Source of the DNA: SP5GCR1 sp965199685
GTDB taxonomy: Bacteria; Pseudomonadota; Gammaproteobacteria; Poriferisulfidales; Oxydemutatoraceae
Reading direction: 5' to 3'
NCBI GenBank assembly: GCA_965199685.1
Contig: OZ241323.1
Span: forward strand, 1,178,001-1,242,000
DNA length: 64,000 nucleotides
The notes beneath the pieces are model-generated. The model searched no databases, had not been told where the DNA came from, and was given only the letters and a program-made list of their open reading frames with translations. Made by a program: the position numbers and the translations under genes. Below are positions 24,989 to 35,776 of the stretch, one piece after another. Each line of letters begins with the position of its first letter. Position 1 is the first letter of the stretch.

Positions 24989-27900
24989 TTAACGGAACGG
25001 TCCCTCAAGGAACAATTTCACTCTCAACAGCATGCCTCTGACAAAGCCGGCGATTGCACTAGCTCTGGAATCGAGTCTTTCTCTGTCGTCGTCTATGGTC
25101 TCCATGCTATTCTCAGGGTTGGCATCAACCGGGTCGTTATTTGCCAAATCTCGCAAACTGCTGCCAGCACGACCCAAAGTAAAGCCGATCGTCGGGTTTA
25201 ACGAGTTTTCGACAATCTCTATGTTGTCGTAAGCGATAACCACGCCGCTATCGGTTGTCACCATAGCTGTAGCATTGATAAGTTGCGGAGAACCGGTTTC
25301 GACTATTTGCAACAACGTATACGAGTTCGCATCGCTAATGCCTCGCACCTGCTCGTCGTCGGCGACCGTCACCTCAAAGCGCATACTATAAAGATTGCTA
25401 TTCATGTCGTCGCGTACTGCTCTACCTGCGTCAATGGTGATTGCCGGCGGCACGGTATCTCTGCGCGCCACTGCTGTAGCCGTCGTGTCTATCTCCTCAC
25501 CTATACCGATTGCATCACCTTCTCTATTCATCGCACGATTGCCAAGCATATCCATTAAAGCATCATTTGCCGCAAGTGCAAATCCAGCGGTGCGTTGGGT
25601 CTGATTCCCAGTGTCGGTAAACCTTACCGTATAGCTGACAGTCACCGAATTGTTGTCATCGTTTATGTCCAGGCTACTGTCGGGAATAAGACCATTCTCT
25701 CTCAAAGCCAAAGCACTGCCAGTCGTCGGTCTATGAATCAACCTATACGAAGCTAATACACCCAGATTGCCACTGATAGGTTGGGTGGATTGCACCACAA
25801 AGTTCATCGTATATTCATCGCCGTTGCTAAGACTCGGCATCGCATCGCTTGCCGTCACCGTCAGGGTCGGTGCCGAAACCGCATCCCTCATATCAATGTT
25901 CGCTATCGCCGCATCACTACGATCAAGTGGCTTAAAGCCGTCCGCAGGCATCGTCAGTGTGCCGACGATGACCTCGTTGGTATTGGCAACCAACGGCGCA
26001 TTACTCGCATAATCACACAGCGGGCAACCGTCCGCATCAGCAGGGTCGCTCGGCGCACGGGTCAGAGTAAAGCCGACAGTATTGTCAATTTCGCTCACCG
26101 GCACTTGCACACTAAAGAATAGACTCGCTTGGCTTGCTGAAACGCCGATTGCATTGGCACTTGTGATATTCTCCACATTCTCCGCAACCAATCTGTCACC
26201 GGTCAATACTCGCAATAACTGATACGATGTAGCAGAATCCAAACCTCTGACATCGGTTGCGGCAACCTTCTGTTCACCGCTTTGTTGCATCGCAGCAACA
26301 TCAAAACTCATATCGTAGGTTACCGCATCGGAGCGCACATCAGCAACGGTGGCAGTCGATGCACTCACCTCTATGAACGGTGCAATCATGTCTCTGACTG
26401 CTAGCGCATCGTCTCGGCGGTCAAACGGCTGGTTCGGCGTGATGGCTTGTGTCGTGCCACCTTGAAGGGCATCGTTGTTGGATAGATCGCGTAGTGTCGA
26501 GGTACCAGTATATCCGGCTGTGAAACCATCAGTCTCTCGCGCCTCATTTTCGCTTAGACGAAAAGCATCACTGCTTAAGCGCAGACTGCTACTTATGGAA
26601 GTAACAATGCTTGCATTGGTATTCGCTCTCATAACAAGACTATAGTTGGCGGTGCCAGTATTCACACGAAGTATCCCAGACCCTGATTGAGCCTGCCATT
26701 GCGGGTTGAGGGCTTCACCAGAGTCTGTGCTTAAATCAAAACTAAGCACAAAACCATTGCTGCCTTGGCTGATATTAGCGTCATCCACCACCACGGTCGG
26801 TGATTGCGTGTCTCGTGCGGCGATTGCTGTCGTAGTGGAGCTTATAGGAGCATTATTACCTATAGCATTGCCATCTCTATCCAGTGGTTGCATACCACCA
26901 TTCTGCAGTCCACCCATAGCACGACCTAACACAAAGCCTGCGGTGCGCTGGGTCAAAGCAAGTGCATCGGCATCGTCAGAACCACCAAACTCTACCGTGT
27001 ATCTCACTCTGACATGTGTATCGCTAGTGATTGTTTCTACGCTATTCGCAGTGATATATTGAGCTAAATCTATAGCATTGCCACTCGTCGGCATATGGAT
27101 GAGTACATAAGAGCTGGTGCTGGCGATATTCGGCACCACTGCACCGTTAAGTGAGCGCACTTCAAACACCATGCTGTAGCGATTGCCGTTGACATCGCTG
27201 TCGTTGGCATCGTCCACTTTGGGATAGGCCTTCGGACCGTTCGGCTGGTCAAACGGGATCAGGTCGGAAAGATAATGACTGCTATCAACAACTGCCTCAG
27301 AAATGATTTGCAACAGCCTAGCTACTCTGGCTATCGCATCAGGACTTGCATCCAGTCGGCCTGTTACCGGATCAATTTGCGCCGGTATGCCTTCTAATCC
27401 TCGTAAACTAGCTCGGCGACCCAGTGTGAAGCCGATGGTTTCATTGACATTCGCCAGTGAAGTCAATGTGGTGGCAAAAGTGACACGAAATTCGTGTGGT
27501 GGATTTACCAGGTTCACAGAGGGCACAGTAATCTCAGAAGCTATCTCAGTCGTCGCACCGTCGGTCGTCAGGTGCAACAATCTATACGATGCTTCATCAG
27601 TACTGTCGTCAAGACTTTGGCTAGTTATAACATTAAAACTGCCTTGATACACCAATGGATTATCTGTGCTTGGGATGGCATTGCCATCCGCTCGCACGGT
27701 AATCGTCGCAAAGGCATCCCTCGCAGGCACAGCAGCCTCAGCATCTGTTCTGGAGTCTATGCGCTCACCAATATCAATTGGGTTATTGATATCGGCAGGA
27801 TCAACCGGAGAGTTGCCTGACAGGTCGGTCAATCTAGAGCCCCGCCCTAAGGTGAAACTATCTCCAGCAATGGCATCAGGGTCAGTTACATTAAAGTGTA

Positions 27901-30900
27901 TCGTCGCACTTTGCAAGTTGTTCAAGTCGGCAATGGTGATACCAATACCTGCATCGTCCAACATCACATCCGGCACACCGGGGCGCACCCGCAACAACAC
28001 ATACGATCCAGCTTCCATTATGCCGTCTATGCTCTCCTCGCTACTGACATCAAAACTGCCGCTATAATCATTGCCGGTTTTGGTTAACGCGTTGGCTATC
28101 ACCGTAATGGTGGAATTGACTCTCTCAACTTCAAGTTGTGCGGTGGCACTTGCATCCAATGGCAACGGTGGGGTTATCGTCACAGTCTGGGTTGTGCCAT
28201 CTATGTTCACCGCCGGGTCATTGCCTGAGGTGTCTCGTAGCCGTCCAGCTACGGCCAGACCTACTGCGAAGGATTCGGTCTGCCTGATTTGCTCTATGGA
28301 CAACGGTGGCATCGTATAGCGCAGTTCTATGTTGCCACTGGCAGCAATCGGTTGTAGCGATGCCGACGGTACCGGCAGGTAGCTGTCGCTGCCATCGTTG
28401 AGTCTACGCAATAGCTGGTAACTACTCGCTCGCCGCACTTCCGAGGTCGCTGTGCTTCTCACATCGCTCGGCGGGGTGATGCCAAAGCTCATCGTATAGC
28501 CATTGGGTTGTATATCCAGTGATTCTGCTGCTACCACAAAGCTCGGCGGGATAATATCTCGGCGCACAATCGCGGTTGGTGTGGTATCCAGTGGGGCACG
28601 CTCAGCTATTAAATCGCCGTTCCGGTTGCGCGGTGGATTACCGTTAGCATCACATAAAATGCAGTCATCCTCAAAGATATTTGTGACTGGCGCACGACCT
28701 AATACGAAGCCGTAGGTTTGTCGGGCGATTTCTGGTGCAAGTTCCACACCGAAATCAACTGTCACTCGTCGACTTATACTACCAACACTCGCTTGTGATA
28801 TCGCCAAATAGACAAAGGGATTATCATCGGGGTTTTCGATCCTATATTCCGGCGGTAGCGATACCGATAAGGTTGCAGTGGTCCCAGCGATCCTGCCGAT
28901 CTCTACTGGTGTCCCGGCACTGCCGTCTTCACCCAACGGCACACGCAATAGAATATAAGATGGCGGATTGCCTAGTCTTATAACGCTACTAATGGTGAGA
29001 GGCTCAGTGCTCATTACTTCAAATTGCCCGGTATAGATATAAGGGTTGCGTTCATTAGGGATTGCATCACCTAATGCTTGTAGTGTGATGGTTGGACTCA
29101 CTTTATCCGGTGCTACAGCCTGCGCGCTTTGGCGACGATCCAGTGGTTCGTTGTTTGCCACCGTTCTGGTGGTGCCGAACACGACCGGAGGATTGCCCGA
29201 ATAATCGCATAGCAGACATCTGTTGGGGTCGGCAAGGTCGTTATCGTTTTGGATACGGCGCCCCAATGCAAAACCAAATGTCTCTTGTGCCTGCGCTAAT
29301 GTCAAGCCTACATCTGTATATGTTATCCGAGCTTGGGTCGTTGAAATGCTGTCAATTGCAACGAAAATAGATTCATTATGTGGCACAAAACTATCGTTTT
29401 CAAGGATGCGTAATAACTGATATGCACCTTGCCGCCCAGCTGGTCTGCCGTCAAGGAAAAATGTTGAGCCTAAGCCATGTACGGGTTCGCTTGCAGTCAT
29501 GGTAAAAGCAAGGTTAGCACTAGAGAGAACATCAAATCTACTTTCGCTTGTCACTTCTATGAACGGCGGAGTTGTATCTCTGAGTGCTACCGCGTCATCT
29601 CTGATATCAAAGGGCTGCCCCGCCACGATTGTTTGTGTGGTGCTGCCACCTTGTATTGCATCGTTGTTGGATAGATCGCGTAGCGGTGCGGTGCCGGTAT
29701 AGCCGAGCGTGAAGCCAACAGTCTCCTGCGCTTCGTTTTGGCTCAACCTAAATAGATTACTATTTGCCGATAGACGGTTTGATATAAAAGTAATGAAAGT
29801 TATATTTGCACCTCCTCTCTCAAAGGAAACATAGCTACTATCATTGAGCTTGCGGAGTATCTCTAAATTTCTCAAATCAAGCCATTGTGGTTTGAGTGCC
29901 TCGCCAGAGTCGGTTTGCGCGTTTAAATTCAATATAATACCATCACGTCCCACCCTAATCTGCCTGTCTACCATCATCACCGTTGGTGATTGCGTGTCGC
30001 GCTCGGCAATTGCCATTGGGTTCGGGTTTATGCGGGTATTATCGGCTATGGCGTTGCCAGCACTGTCCAGCGGGGGTGCATCGCTTTGCAGTCTGCCTGC
30101 CGCACGACCCAGCACAAAGCCTGCGGTGCGTCGGGTCAAAGCAAGTGCTTCGTCGCTGGCTTCAGTATTGTTGTCAGGACCAAACTCCACCGTGTATCGC
30201 ACCCTAGCACGGGTTTGATCAGAAGAAACCATCTCTACGCTATTCGCAACTATATAATTAGTAGGACGATATAAGTCTATTGCGGTGCCAGTTGTCGGCA
30301 CATGGAGCAATACATAAGAACTGGTGCTACCAATGTCTGTTACTGCTTCGCCGTTCAGTGAACTTACTTCAAAAATCATGCTGTAGCGATTGCCGTTGAC
30401 GTTGACATTAGAGTCGATGATATCGCCCACTACTTCGGGATAAGCCTTCGGGCCGTCGGGTTGATCGAACGGGGCAAAGCGGGCAAGAGTGTGACTGGTA
30501 TCAGTAATCGCCTCGGCGATGATTTGCAGCGGTCTGTCTACTTCGGCAACTGCATCGTCGCTTGGGTCAAGCCTATTTTCACGGTCGGCATCTACCACTG
30601 CCGACACATCGGTACCGTCTGCCAAGTTGGCACGACGACCTAGCGTGAAGCCGAAGGTTTGCTGCAAACTTGTCACTGTCAATGTGGTGGAGAAAGTAAC
30701 CGTTGCCACCTGCCCCAAAGCAGTAGCATCCGTAGGCTCACCTACTTGTAATAATGTCGACCCGGTCGTTATGATGTGTTCACCACCTCGGGTGATGCGC
30801 AATAGGTTATAGGAACCGGCGTTGCTGATACCACTCACCGGCACGGTCGCAGACACCGCAAATGATCCGCTATATCGCAACGGGTTGTCATCATCGGCAA

Positions 30901-33900
30901 CGGCATCACCATCTGCCACCACCGTGATCATTGGTTCGGCAGTATCAGTGGTGGGTATTGCCACCTCTGCGCTTGCTCTGGAGTCTATGCGCTCATTGCT
31001 GCCGATTACGACGCTACCATCGTCGGGGTCAACTAGCGGATTACCGACCAAATCGCTCAATCTATCTTGACGCCCTAGGGTAAAACTATGTCTGCTCGTA
31101 GCATCGGAATCGTTGACCTCAAAGCTAACCATTGCGCTTTGCAGCGTAGCAAAGTCTATGCTACCAACACTGATGCGCGTTTGCTCGTCTGTCAATACGA
31201 CGATCGGCGTGCCTGGCGGATCTGTTGGGTTCTCTCTACTCGGCACTCGCAACAACACATAAGAGGCACTACTCTCTATGCCGTCTATGCCTTCGGTGGC
31301 AGAAACATCAAAGCTACCGCGATACATATCGCCGTTTTTGACGATTACACCACGCGGTGCCACCGTGAGCGATGGGCTGTCACGCTCTATCGTGAACAAT
31401 GCTTGTGCACTGGCATCCAACGGCAACGGTGGGGTTGTCGTCACGGTCTGTGTCGTGCCACCTATGCTCACCACCGGGTCGTTGTTTGCCTCATCTTGTA
31501 ATCTATCGTCGGCACTACGCCCCAGCGTAAAGCCTTCGGTGTTCAGGGCATCGGCTATGGATAATCTTGTGATGTTCGTATAGCGCACAATCACCGCACC
31601 GTCGGCTGCGATCTCATCTGCCAGTCTGCCCGGCATCACCTCGTAGATATCGCTGCCTTGACGTTTGCGCAACAAGCTATACGAACTGCTTTGTCTCAAA
31701 TCCGAAAACTGCGTTGACGGCACATCCGCCGGTGCAGTCACCCTAAACGCCATCGTGTAACCACTTGGTGCTATCGTAAGACTGCCTTCTCTCGCTATCG
31801 TATAGCGCGGCGGCTCCGTATCTCTAACCGCAACTGCCCTATTGCGGGAGTCCAAACGCTGACCGCGCATAATCTCATTTTCGGTATTCACCGGGTCAAC
31901 CGGAGTGTTGCTCGCAAAGTCTTGCAAATTGTCGCGCCGCGCCAGTGTGAAACCTATAGTCTGCGTCACTTCGTCAATGTCTGCAAAGCTCACAGTGAAA
32001 CTGATCGTCGCCGATGTGTTTGCGGTTCCCACTTCTGCAGTAATCTGTGCCGTCCGTGTAGTCGGCGTGCCACCACCACTCGGAATATTCCACAACCAAT
32101 ACGAAGCAACATCGGACAGCCCGACGATGCCGTTCGCACCGCTGATGCCGGTATCCAGTGTCGTATTTGCACTCACATCAAATGCCCCGCGATACACCAA
32201 CGGGTCGTTCTCATCTGGCACCAACGCATCTTGTGCGACTACATTAATACTCGGATGTGTTTGGTGAGTGGCAGCAACAGCCCTAGCACTGTCGTCAAAC
32301 AGCCGCTCAGGGCCTATCGTTATTGGGTCATTGTTAGCTAGGTCGCGCACGCCATCACCACCAGAACCCAATGTTAAACCGACTGTGTCGCTCGCCTCAG
32401 CTTCGCTTAAACGAACCTCCGCATTAATGTTATATGAAGAAAAATCCACATTGCTTATAGAAAAATTAACCGGGCTACTAACGACTGCATAACCACCTCC
32501 CTCAAGTTGACGTAGCAAATTGAAGTCGGTTGCTGAAGGGGGTTGAAGGACTTCACCAGCAGTGGCAGTGATATTGAAGCGCAAGCTGTAGCCATCAGCG
32601 TTTATAGCATTAGCCGTCTGAACCACCGATATACTCGGACTCTGTGTATCCCTACGCGCGATTGCTGTAGCCGCCGCATCCAAAACTTCTCCGACCTCAA
32701 CTGCAGGTGCATTACCGTAAGTATCAACAATTGTGCCGCGAGCTAGCGTGAAACCTTGAATACGCTGCGTTGCTGCCACGCTATCAAGCACGATAACGTA
32801 AGTCAATGTTGTCGCATCCCCACTGCGATTGGGTTCAGCTTCCTGTAGCACAACGCTCGTTATTGATGTTGCTGGCACTGGCGCGTTCTCGTCTATTGGT
32901 ATCACTCTCAGTTGATACGAACTCTCATCATCTATTCCTGAAATTGCACGGTTCGCCTGAACTGAAAATTGCATCGTATAGCGGTTGCCGTTAGCTGGGT
33001 CTATATCAGGAACCGCCTCAAATGGATAAATCGTTTCAATGTTAGGGTCAGGGTTTGCATCGGCACGCATGTCAATCGCTTGTACCGTGATTGTCGGTGC
33101 ATCGGTGACGGTGCGTTCAGAAATGACATTGGCATCTATAGCCTCTCCAGTCCCAATCAAGCCGTCTGTGTTGGACGGGAAGTTGTAGTCGGCATCTACT
33201 AAACTTAAGGGGTCATCACCGCGTGCCAATGTGAAACCTTCGGTCTGCCGAACCACATCCAGTGATGCAAGCTCAACCGTATATTCAAATTGAAATGTGT
33301 TGGGGGTTTGGCTTATCAGCGTGAGTGTGCTACTCGTCTCTGCCAACTCGTCACTTGCTATAGGTTTGCGCAATATTTCATACGACGCTGCATCACCTAT
33401 CCCGTTGATGTTTGCATCATCAGTTGTCAAACTGAATTGACCGCTATAAAACCGCGGGTTGTTGATGTCAGGTATCGCATCGCCGATTTTGGCAAGCGTG
33501 AGTATTGGTGGGGTTCTATCCGCTCTGGAGGCGATTGCAGCATCGCTCAGGTCTATGCGGTCACCCCGACTTATAGGCTGGTCATCGCCTGCTCTTACTG
33601 GTACATTCCCATCAGGTATCCGATCCTCTAAAGCACCTTCAACAGCAAGTGCTAAGGTAAAACCTTCTATGGCTTGTAATTGTTCAAAAGAAATACCATC
33701 TCCCGGAAAATAGAGACGCGTAGTGACAAGTGTGCTTGTTGTCAAAACACCACTCCTGGTTCTTTCTACACGGCTGATAGCACGACTAGTAAGTAGTGAA
33801 TCATCATCAACGACACCGACAAGTGCATAAGCAGTCCCTACAGGATCTAGATTTGCCGGCTCGTCAGAGCGAACGATATAGCTTACACGATAGCCAATTC

Positions 33901-35512
33901 CTTCATTATCGGATATCGGCATCGCATCGCCTTGTGCTTCTAGCGTAATCTCCGGCGGTATCCTGTCGGTGAGTTGTATCTGGTCTCTCAATGCGGTTTG
34001 ATAGTCTTCTACTATCTTGAAGTCAGCACCTAGCACCGCATTACGTTTGAACTCCAAAGACAGCGGCGGCGGTGCATGTTTGACGCGCCCTTCATTAATA
34101 ACTATGTTGACGGTCGTAGGCCGCGTTGGATCCAGCACTACACGGTCAATGGATGCTTCTGTCGCATAGCGACTCGACGGTGCACAATTACCCGGTTCAG
34201 CGGTCAAGCAAAAGTTCTCGGCAATTACGCTCGCTGGGTTTAGCGGTGCACTGAAACTTACTTCCCAAGTAGACATCCCTATTTCAGTGTCACTGTCGTA
34301 GCTATAGTCAATGCGCCTGATACCCGTTGCAGACGGTGCATCGGCATCGCGCACCAATGCTCCAGCAAAGTTGCCGTCTGCCAATTCAACATTGTCCGCA
34401 TCTCTGACGATACCAGCGGTGGAATTACTGACCAACCTTAATATCCCTCTACTCACTGCCGATGAAAACCTGATATTTACATAATCGTCGCCGGGGTTAT
34501 GTTCTTCCACGACGATATCTCCGCCTGTTGTAGCCCCGTCGCTGTCAAGCGCAACGAAGTTAGCCGCAGTCAGTGACATTGGTGTAGTTGGATCCTCATT
34601 ACTATATGCGGCAACCCCTTTGGAAAACTTAAGTCGCACACCCATGGCATCGTCATGGCGAGCATAATCCTCCACCCAAGTCCTGCCGTCTAATCTGAAA
34701 CCGCGCATATCGTTGTCGGCAACACCGAATACCGTGCGGTTCGCCGTACTGGCATTTCCACCACCAGCAATCCAAACTTGATTCTCTGCCCATAGCCTTT
34801 CGGAAAATGCCAAACCTGCTTCAGAGTCCATACTGCTGTTGCCTTCCGAGTTAACGATCTGACAACTAAAACTAATCAAGTCCTGCCACTCGTCGGTTAT
34901 CGTTGTAAAAGAATTGGCAGTCGCTGTTTGTGAGACGAAATCGTCGGCAATCTCAAATATACTCAATAGCGAAGGCGATGTGTCTACCATCACCAATCCG
35001 TAATCCCCGTTGCTGAAATTGCTACCTCTGGTATAAGTACATTGCCCCAAACCTGTTGCGCTGTCAGTGTTGTTATCATGAAAAGCCGGCGTGTTAAGAT
35101 TTTCACCTAGCGCATCCGTGTTATATTCTATGCCTAAGCCACCAATACTATACGGCAACGCTTCACCAGTCTTGCGTACCTGCACGACAAACTCAAAACG
35201 ATCATCGCTGGTATCACCAGCGGTACCGTTATCGTTGATCGCCGCTCGCGTCGGATCAAATCGCATGTGTACCACACCGTTGTCATTCGGCATGCAATCG
35301 CTGACACTGCTACCACCGCCGATACTACAGGTTTGTGAAAAAGGACCGGAACCGGTCATGAAACGACTTTCAGAGAGGCGAGACTGCGCGTAGACATCGG
35401 CATGGACTACCAGTAGTAGTGACATGCACAACGCAAACTGCATACCGAAGCATGCAACTTTTTTTATTACTCCCCCTGAAAACTTTGTAATATTTTTTAA
35501 TTCAGGAACCAT
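24989..35512 (-). CDS. Giant secreted Ig-like repeat protein A3
   Basis: This is a complete 3507-aa paralog of A2 with the same signal peptide, N-terminal domain, module order and LLRVKLFLEGPFR ending. The N-terminal 400 residues and the last 1000 or so are nearly identical to A2; the middle carries many substitutions and small indels. Examples are the segment around VRAGDDQPISRGDRIDL, shorter than in A2, and the extra NTEASDEAL segment. As in A2, about 20 modules show SYxLLR, GFTLGR and RDTxPP landmarks, with CxLCD insertions in a few. The ATG at 35512 has AGGAG seven bases upstream. It heads the A3-B2 unit and probably the whole array. Secreted or surface-exposed; the function as adhesin or matrix fibre is inferred from repeat architecture alone. 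Confidence 0.9.
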   Translation of the reverse strand: MVPELKNITKFSGGVIKKVACFGMQFALCMSLLLVVHADVYAQSRLSESRFMTGSGPFSQTCSIGGGSSVSDCMPNDNGVVHMRFDPTRAAINDNGTAGDTSDDRFEFVVQVRKTGEALPYSIGGLGIEYNTDALGENLNTPAFHDNNTDSATGLGQCTYTRGSNFSNGDYGLVMVDTSPSLLSIFEIADDFVSQTATANSFTTITDEWQDLISFSCQIVNSEGNSSMDSEAGLAFSERLWAENQVWIAGGGNASTANRTVFGVADNDMRGFRLDGRTWVEDYARHDDAMGVRLKFSKGVAAYSNEDPTTPMSLTAANFVALDSDGATTGGDIVVEEHNPGDDYVNIRFSSAVSRGILRLVSNSTAGIVRDADNVELADGNFAGALVRDADAPSATGIRRIDYSYDSDTEIGMSTWEVSFSAPLNPASVIAENFCLTAEPGNCAPSSRYATEASIDRVVLDPTRPTTVNIVINEGRVKHAPPPLSLEFKRNAVLGADFKIVEDYQTALRDQIQLTDRIPPEITLEAQGDAMPISDNEGIGYRVSYIVRSDEPANLDPVGTAYALVGVVDDDSLLTSRAISRVERTRSGVLTTSTLVTTRLYFPGDGISFEQLQAIEGFTLALAVEGALEDRIPDGNVPVRAGDDQPISRGDRIDLSDAAIASRADRTPPILTLAKIGDAIPDINNPRFYSGQFSLTTDDANINGIGDAASYEILRKPIASDELAETSSTLTLISQTPNTFQFEYTVELASLDVVRQTEGFTLARGDDPLSLVDADYNFPSNTDGLIGTGEAIDANVISERTVTDAPTITVQAIDMRADANPDPNIETIYPFEAVPDIDPANGNRYTMQFSVQANRAISGIDDESSYQLRVIPIDENAPVPATSITSVVLQEAEPNRSGDATTLTYVIVLDSVAATQRIQGFTLARGTIVDTYGNAPAVEVGEVLDAAATAIARRDTQSPSISVVQTANAINADGYSLRFNITATAGEVLQPPSATDFNLLRQLEGGGYAVVSSPVNFSISNVDFSSYNINAEVRLSEAEASDTVGLTLGSGGDGVRDLANNDPITIGPERLFDDSARAVAATHQTHPSINVVAQDALVPDENDPLVYRGAFDVSANTTLDTGISGANGIVGLSDVASYWLWNIPSGGGTPTTRTAQITAEVGTANTSATISFTVSFADIDEVTQTIGFTLARRDNLQDFASNTPVDPVNTENEIMRGQRLDSRNRAVAVRDTEPPRYTIAREGSLTIAPSGYTMAFRVTAPADVPSTQFSDLRQSSSYSLLRKRQGSDIYEVMPGRLADEIAADGAVIVRYTNITRLSIADALNTEGFTLGRSADDRLQDEANNDPVVSIGGTTQTVTTTPPLPLDASAQALFTIERDSPSLTVAPRGVIVKNGDMYRGSFDVSATEGIDGIESSASYVLLRVPSRENPTDPPGTPIVVLTDEQTRISVGSIDFATLQSAMVSFEVNDSDATSRHSFTLGRQDRLSDLVGNPLVDPDDGSVVIGSNERIDSRASAEVAIPTTDTAEPMITVVADGDAVADDDNPLRYSGSFAVSATVPVSGISNAGSYNLLRITRGGEHIITTGSTLLQVGEPTDATALGQVATVTFSTTLTVTSLQQTFGFTLGRRANLADGTDVSAVVDADRENRLDPSDDAVAEVDRPLQIIAEAITDTSHTLARFAPFDQPDGPKAYPEVVGDIIDSNVNVNGNRYSMIFEVSSLNGEAVTDIGSTSSYVLLHVPTTGTAIDLYRPTNYIVANSVEMVSSDQTRARVRYTVEFGPDNNTEASDEALALTRRTAGFVLGRAAGRLQSDAPPLDSAGNAIADNTRINPNPMAIAERDTQSPTVMMVDRQIRVGRDGIILNLNAQTDSGEALKPQWLDLRNLEILRKLNDSSYVSFERGGANITFITFISNRLSANSNLFRLSQNEAQETVGFTLGYTGTAPLRDLSNNDAIQGGSTTQTIVAGQPFDIRDDAVALRDTTPPFIEVTSESRFDVLSSANLAFTMTASEPVHGLGSTFFLDGRPAGRQGAYQLLRILENDSFVPHNESIFVAIDSISTTQARITYTDVGLTLAQAQETFGFALGRRIQNDNDLADPNRCLLCDYSGNPPVVFGTTRTVANNEPLDRRQSAQAVAPDKVSPTITLQALGDAIPNERNPYIYTGQFEVMSTEPLTISSVIRLGNPPSYILLRVPLGEDGSAGTPVEIGRIAGTTATLSVSLPPEYRIENPDDNPFVYLAISQASVGSISRRVTVDFGVELAPEIARQTYGFVLGRAPVTNIFEDDCILCDANGNPPRNRNGDLIAERAPLDTTPTAIVRRDIIPPSFVVAAESLDIQPNGYTMSFGITPPSDVRSTATSEVRRASSYQLLRRLNDGSDSYLPVPSASLQPIAASGNIELRYTMPPLSIEQIRQTESFAVGLAVAGRLRDTSGNDPAVNIDGTTQTVTITPPLPLDASATAQLEVERVNSTITVIANALTKTGNDYSGSFDVSSEESIDGIMEAGSYVLLRVRPGVPDVMLDDAGIGITIADLNNLQSATIHFNVTDPDAIAGDSFTLGRGSRLTDLSGNSPVDPADINNPIDIGERIDSRTDAEAAVPARDAFATITVRADGNAIPSTDNPLVYQGSFNVITSQSLDDSTDEASYRLLHLTTDGATTEIASEITVPSVNLVNPPHEFRVTFATTLTSLANVNETIGFTLGRRASLRGLEGIPAQIDPVTGRLDASPDAIARVARLLQIISEAVVDSSHYLSDLIPFDQPNGPKAYPKVDDANDSDVNGNRYSMVFEVRSLNGAVVPNIASTSSYVLIHMPTSGNAIDLAQYITANSVETITSDTHVRVRYTVEFGGSDDADALALTQRTAGFVLGRAMGGLQNGGMQPLDRDGNAIGNNAPISSTTTAIAARDTQSPTVVVDDANISQGSNGFVLSFDLSTDSGEALNPQWQAQSGSGILRVNTGTANYSLVMRANTNASIVTSISSSLRLSSDAFRLSENEARETDGFTAGYTGTSTLRDLSNNDALQGGTTQAITPNQPFDRRDDALAVRDMIAPFIEVSASTATVADVRSDAVTYDMSFDVAAMQQSGEQKVAATDVRGLDSATSYQLLRVLTGDRLVAENVENITSANAIGVSASQASLFFSVQVPVSEIDNTVGFTLTRAPSDPADADGCPLCDYASNAPLVANTNEVIVGTLTMPADGFKPLDRSDAAIANIDMRDAVSAPTLTVTASDAMPSLSNGDEYTMNFVVQSTQPISGNLGVLASYRLIHRPTTGSALALRENGLIPDSSLDINDDNNSVTVSYTVRFTDTGNQTQRTAGFALAANDALMDMLGNRAMNREGDAIGIGEEIDTTATAVARRDTVPPAITIDAGRAVRDDMNSNLYSMRFEVTVADDEQVRGISDANSYTLLQIVETGSPQLINATAMVTTDSGVVIAYDNIEIVENSLNPTIGFTLGRAGSSLRDLANNDPVDANPENSMETIDDDRERLDSRASAIAGFVRGMLLRVKLFLEGPFR

Positions 35513-35552
35513 TTAATTACTCCTATAGGGATGATGATATAAAATTATGGCA

Positions 35553-35580
35553 ATTATAGCACTTTTTAGAATGTATGCAA
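35553..35580 (-). promoter_or_regulatory. Candidate extended -10 promoter for A3
   Basis: On the minus strand TTGCAT (35575-35580), 16 bp, then TATAAT (35553-35558) preceded by TGC, giving TGCTATAAT. It lies about 40 bp before the A3 ATG and is homologous to the A2 promoter. Confidence 0.6.
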
Positions 35581-35584
35581 GAGA

Positions 35585-35776
35585 GAACCTCCGATTGTTG
35601 CAATTGGGTAAGTGGCGTAACTTTTTGCAGACACGCCACAACCACCCCGTCAGATAAAACCGCCGCTTGTTGCAGTTGCACAAGCGGCTTGACGTTGTGC
35701 AGAACCCTGACGTGTTGGGTAACGCATGCATTACAAAATGCATAGGCCTGCCACCCCTCCAAAGGAGAGGAATGGT
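35585..35776. repeat. Hairpin-bearing repeat block upstream of A3
   Basis: Counterpart of the block upstream of A2. The first hairpin is decayed here (ccgattg/caattgg with a mismatch). The second is intact at 35662-35688 (GCCGCTTG/CAAGCGGC), and the ATGCATT/AATGCAT palindrome is at 35726-35743. It fills the gap between mtdB-like and A3, and a hairpin near its edge could terminate mtdB transcription (not demonstrated). Confidence 0.7.
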
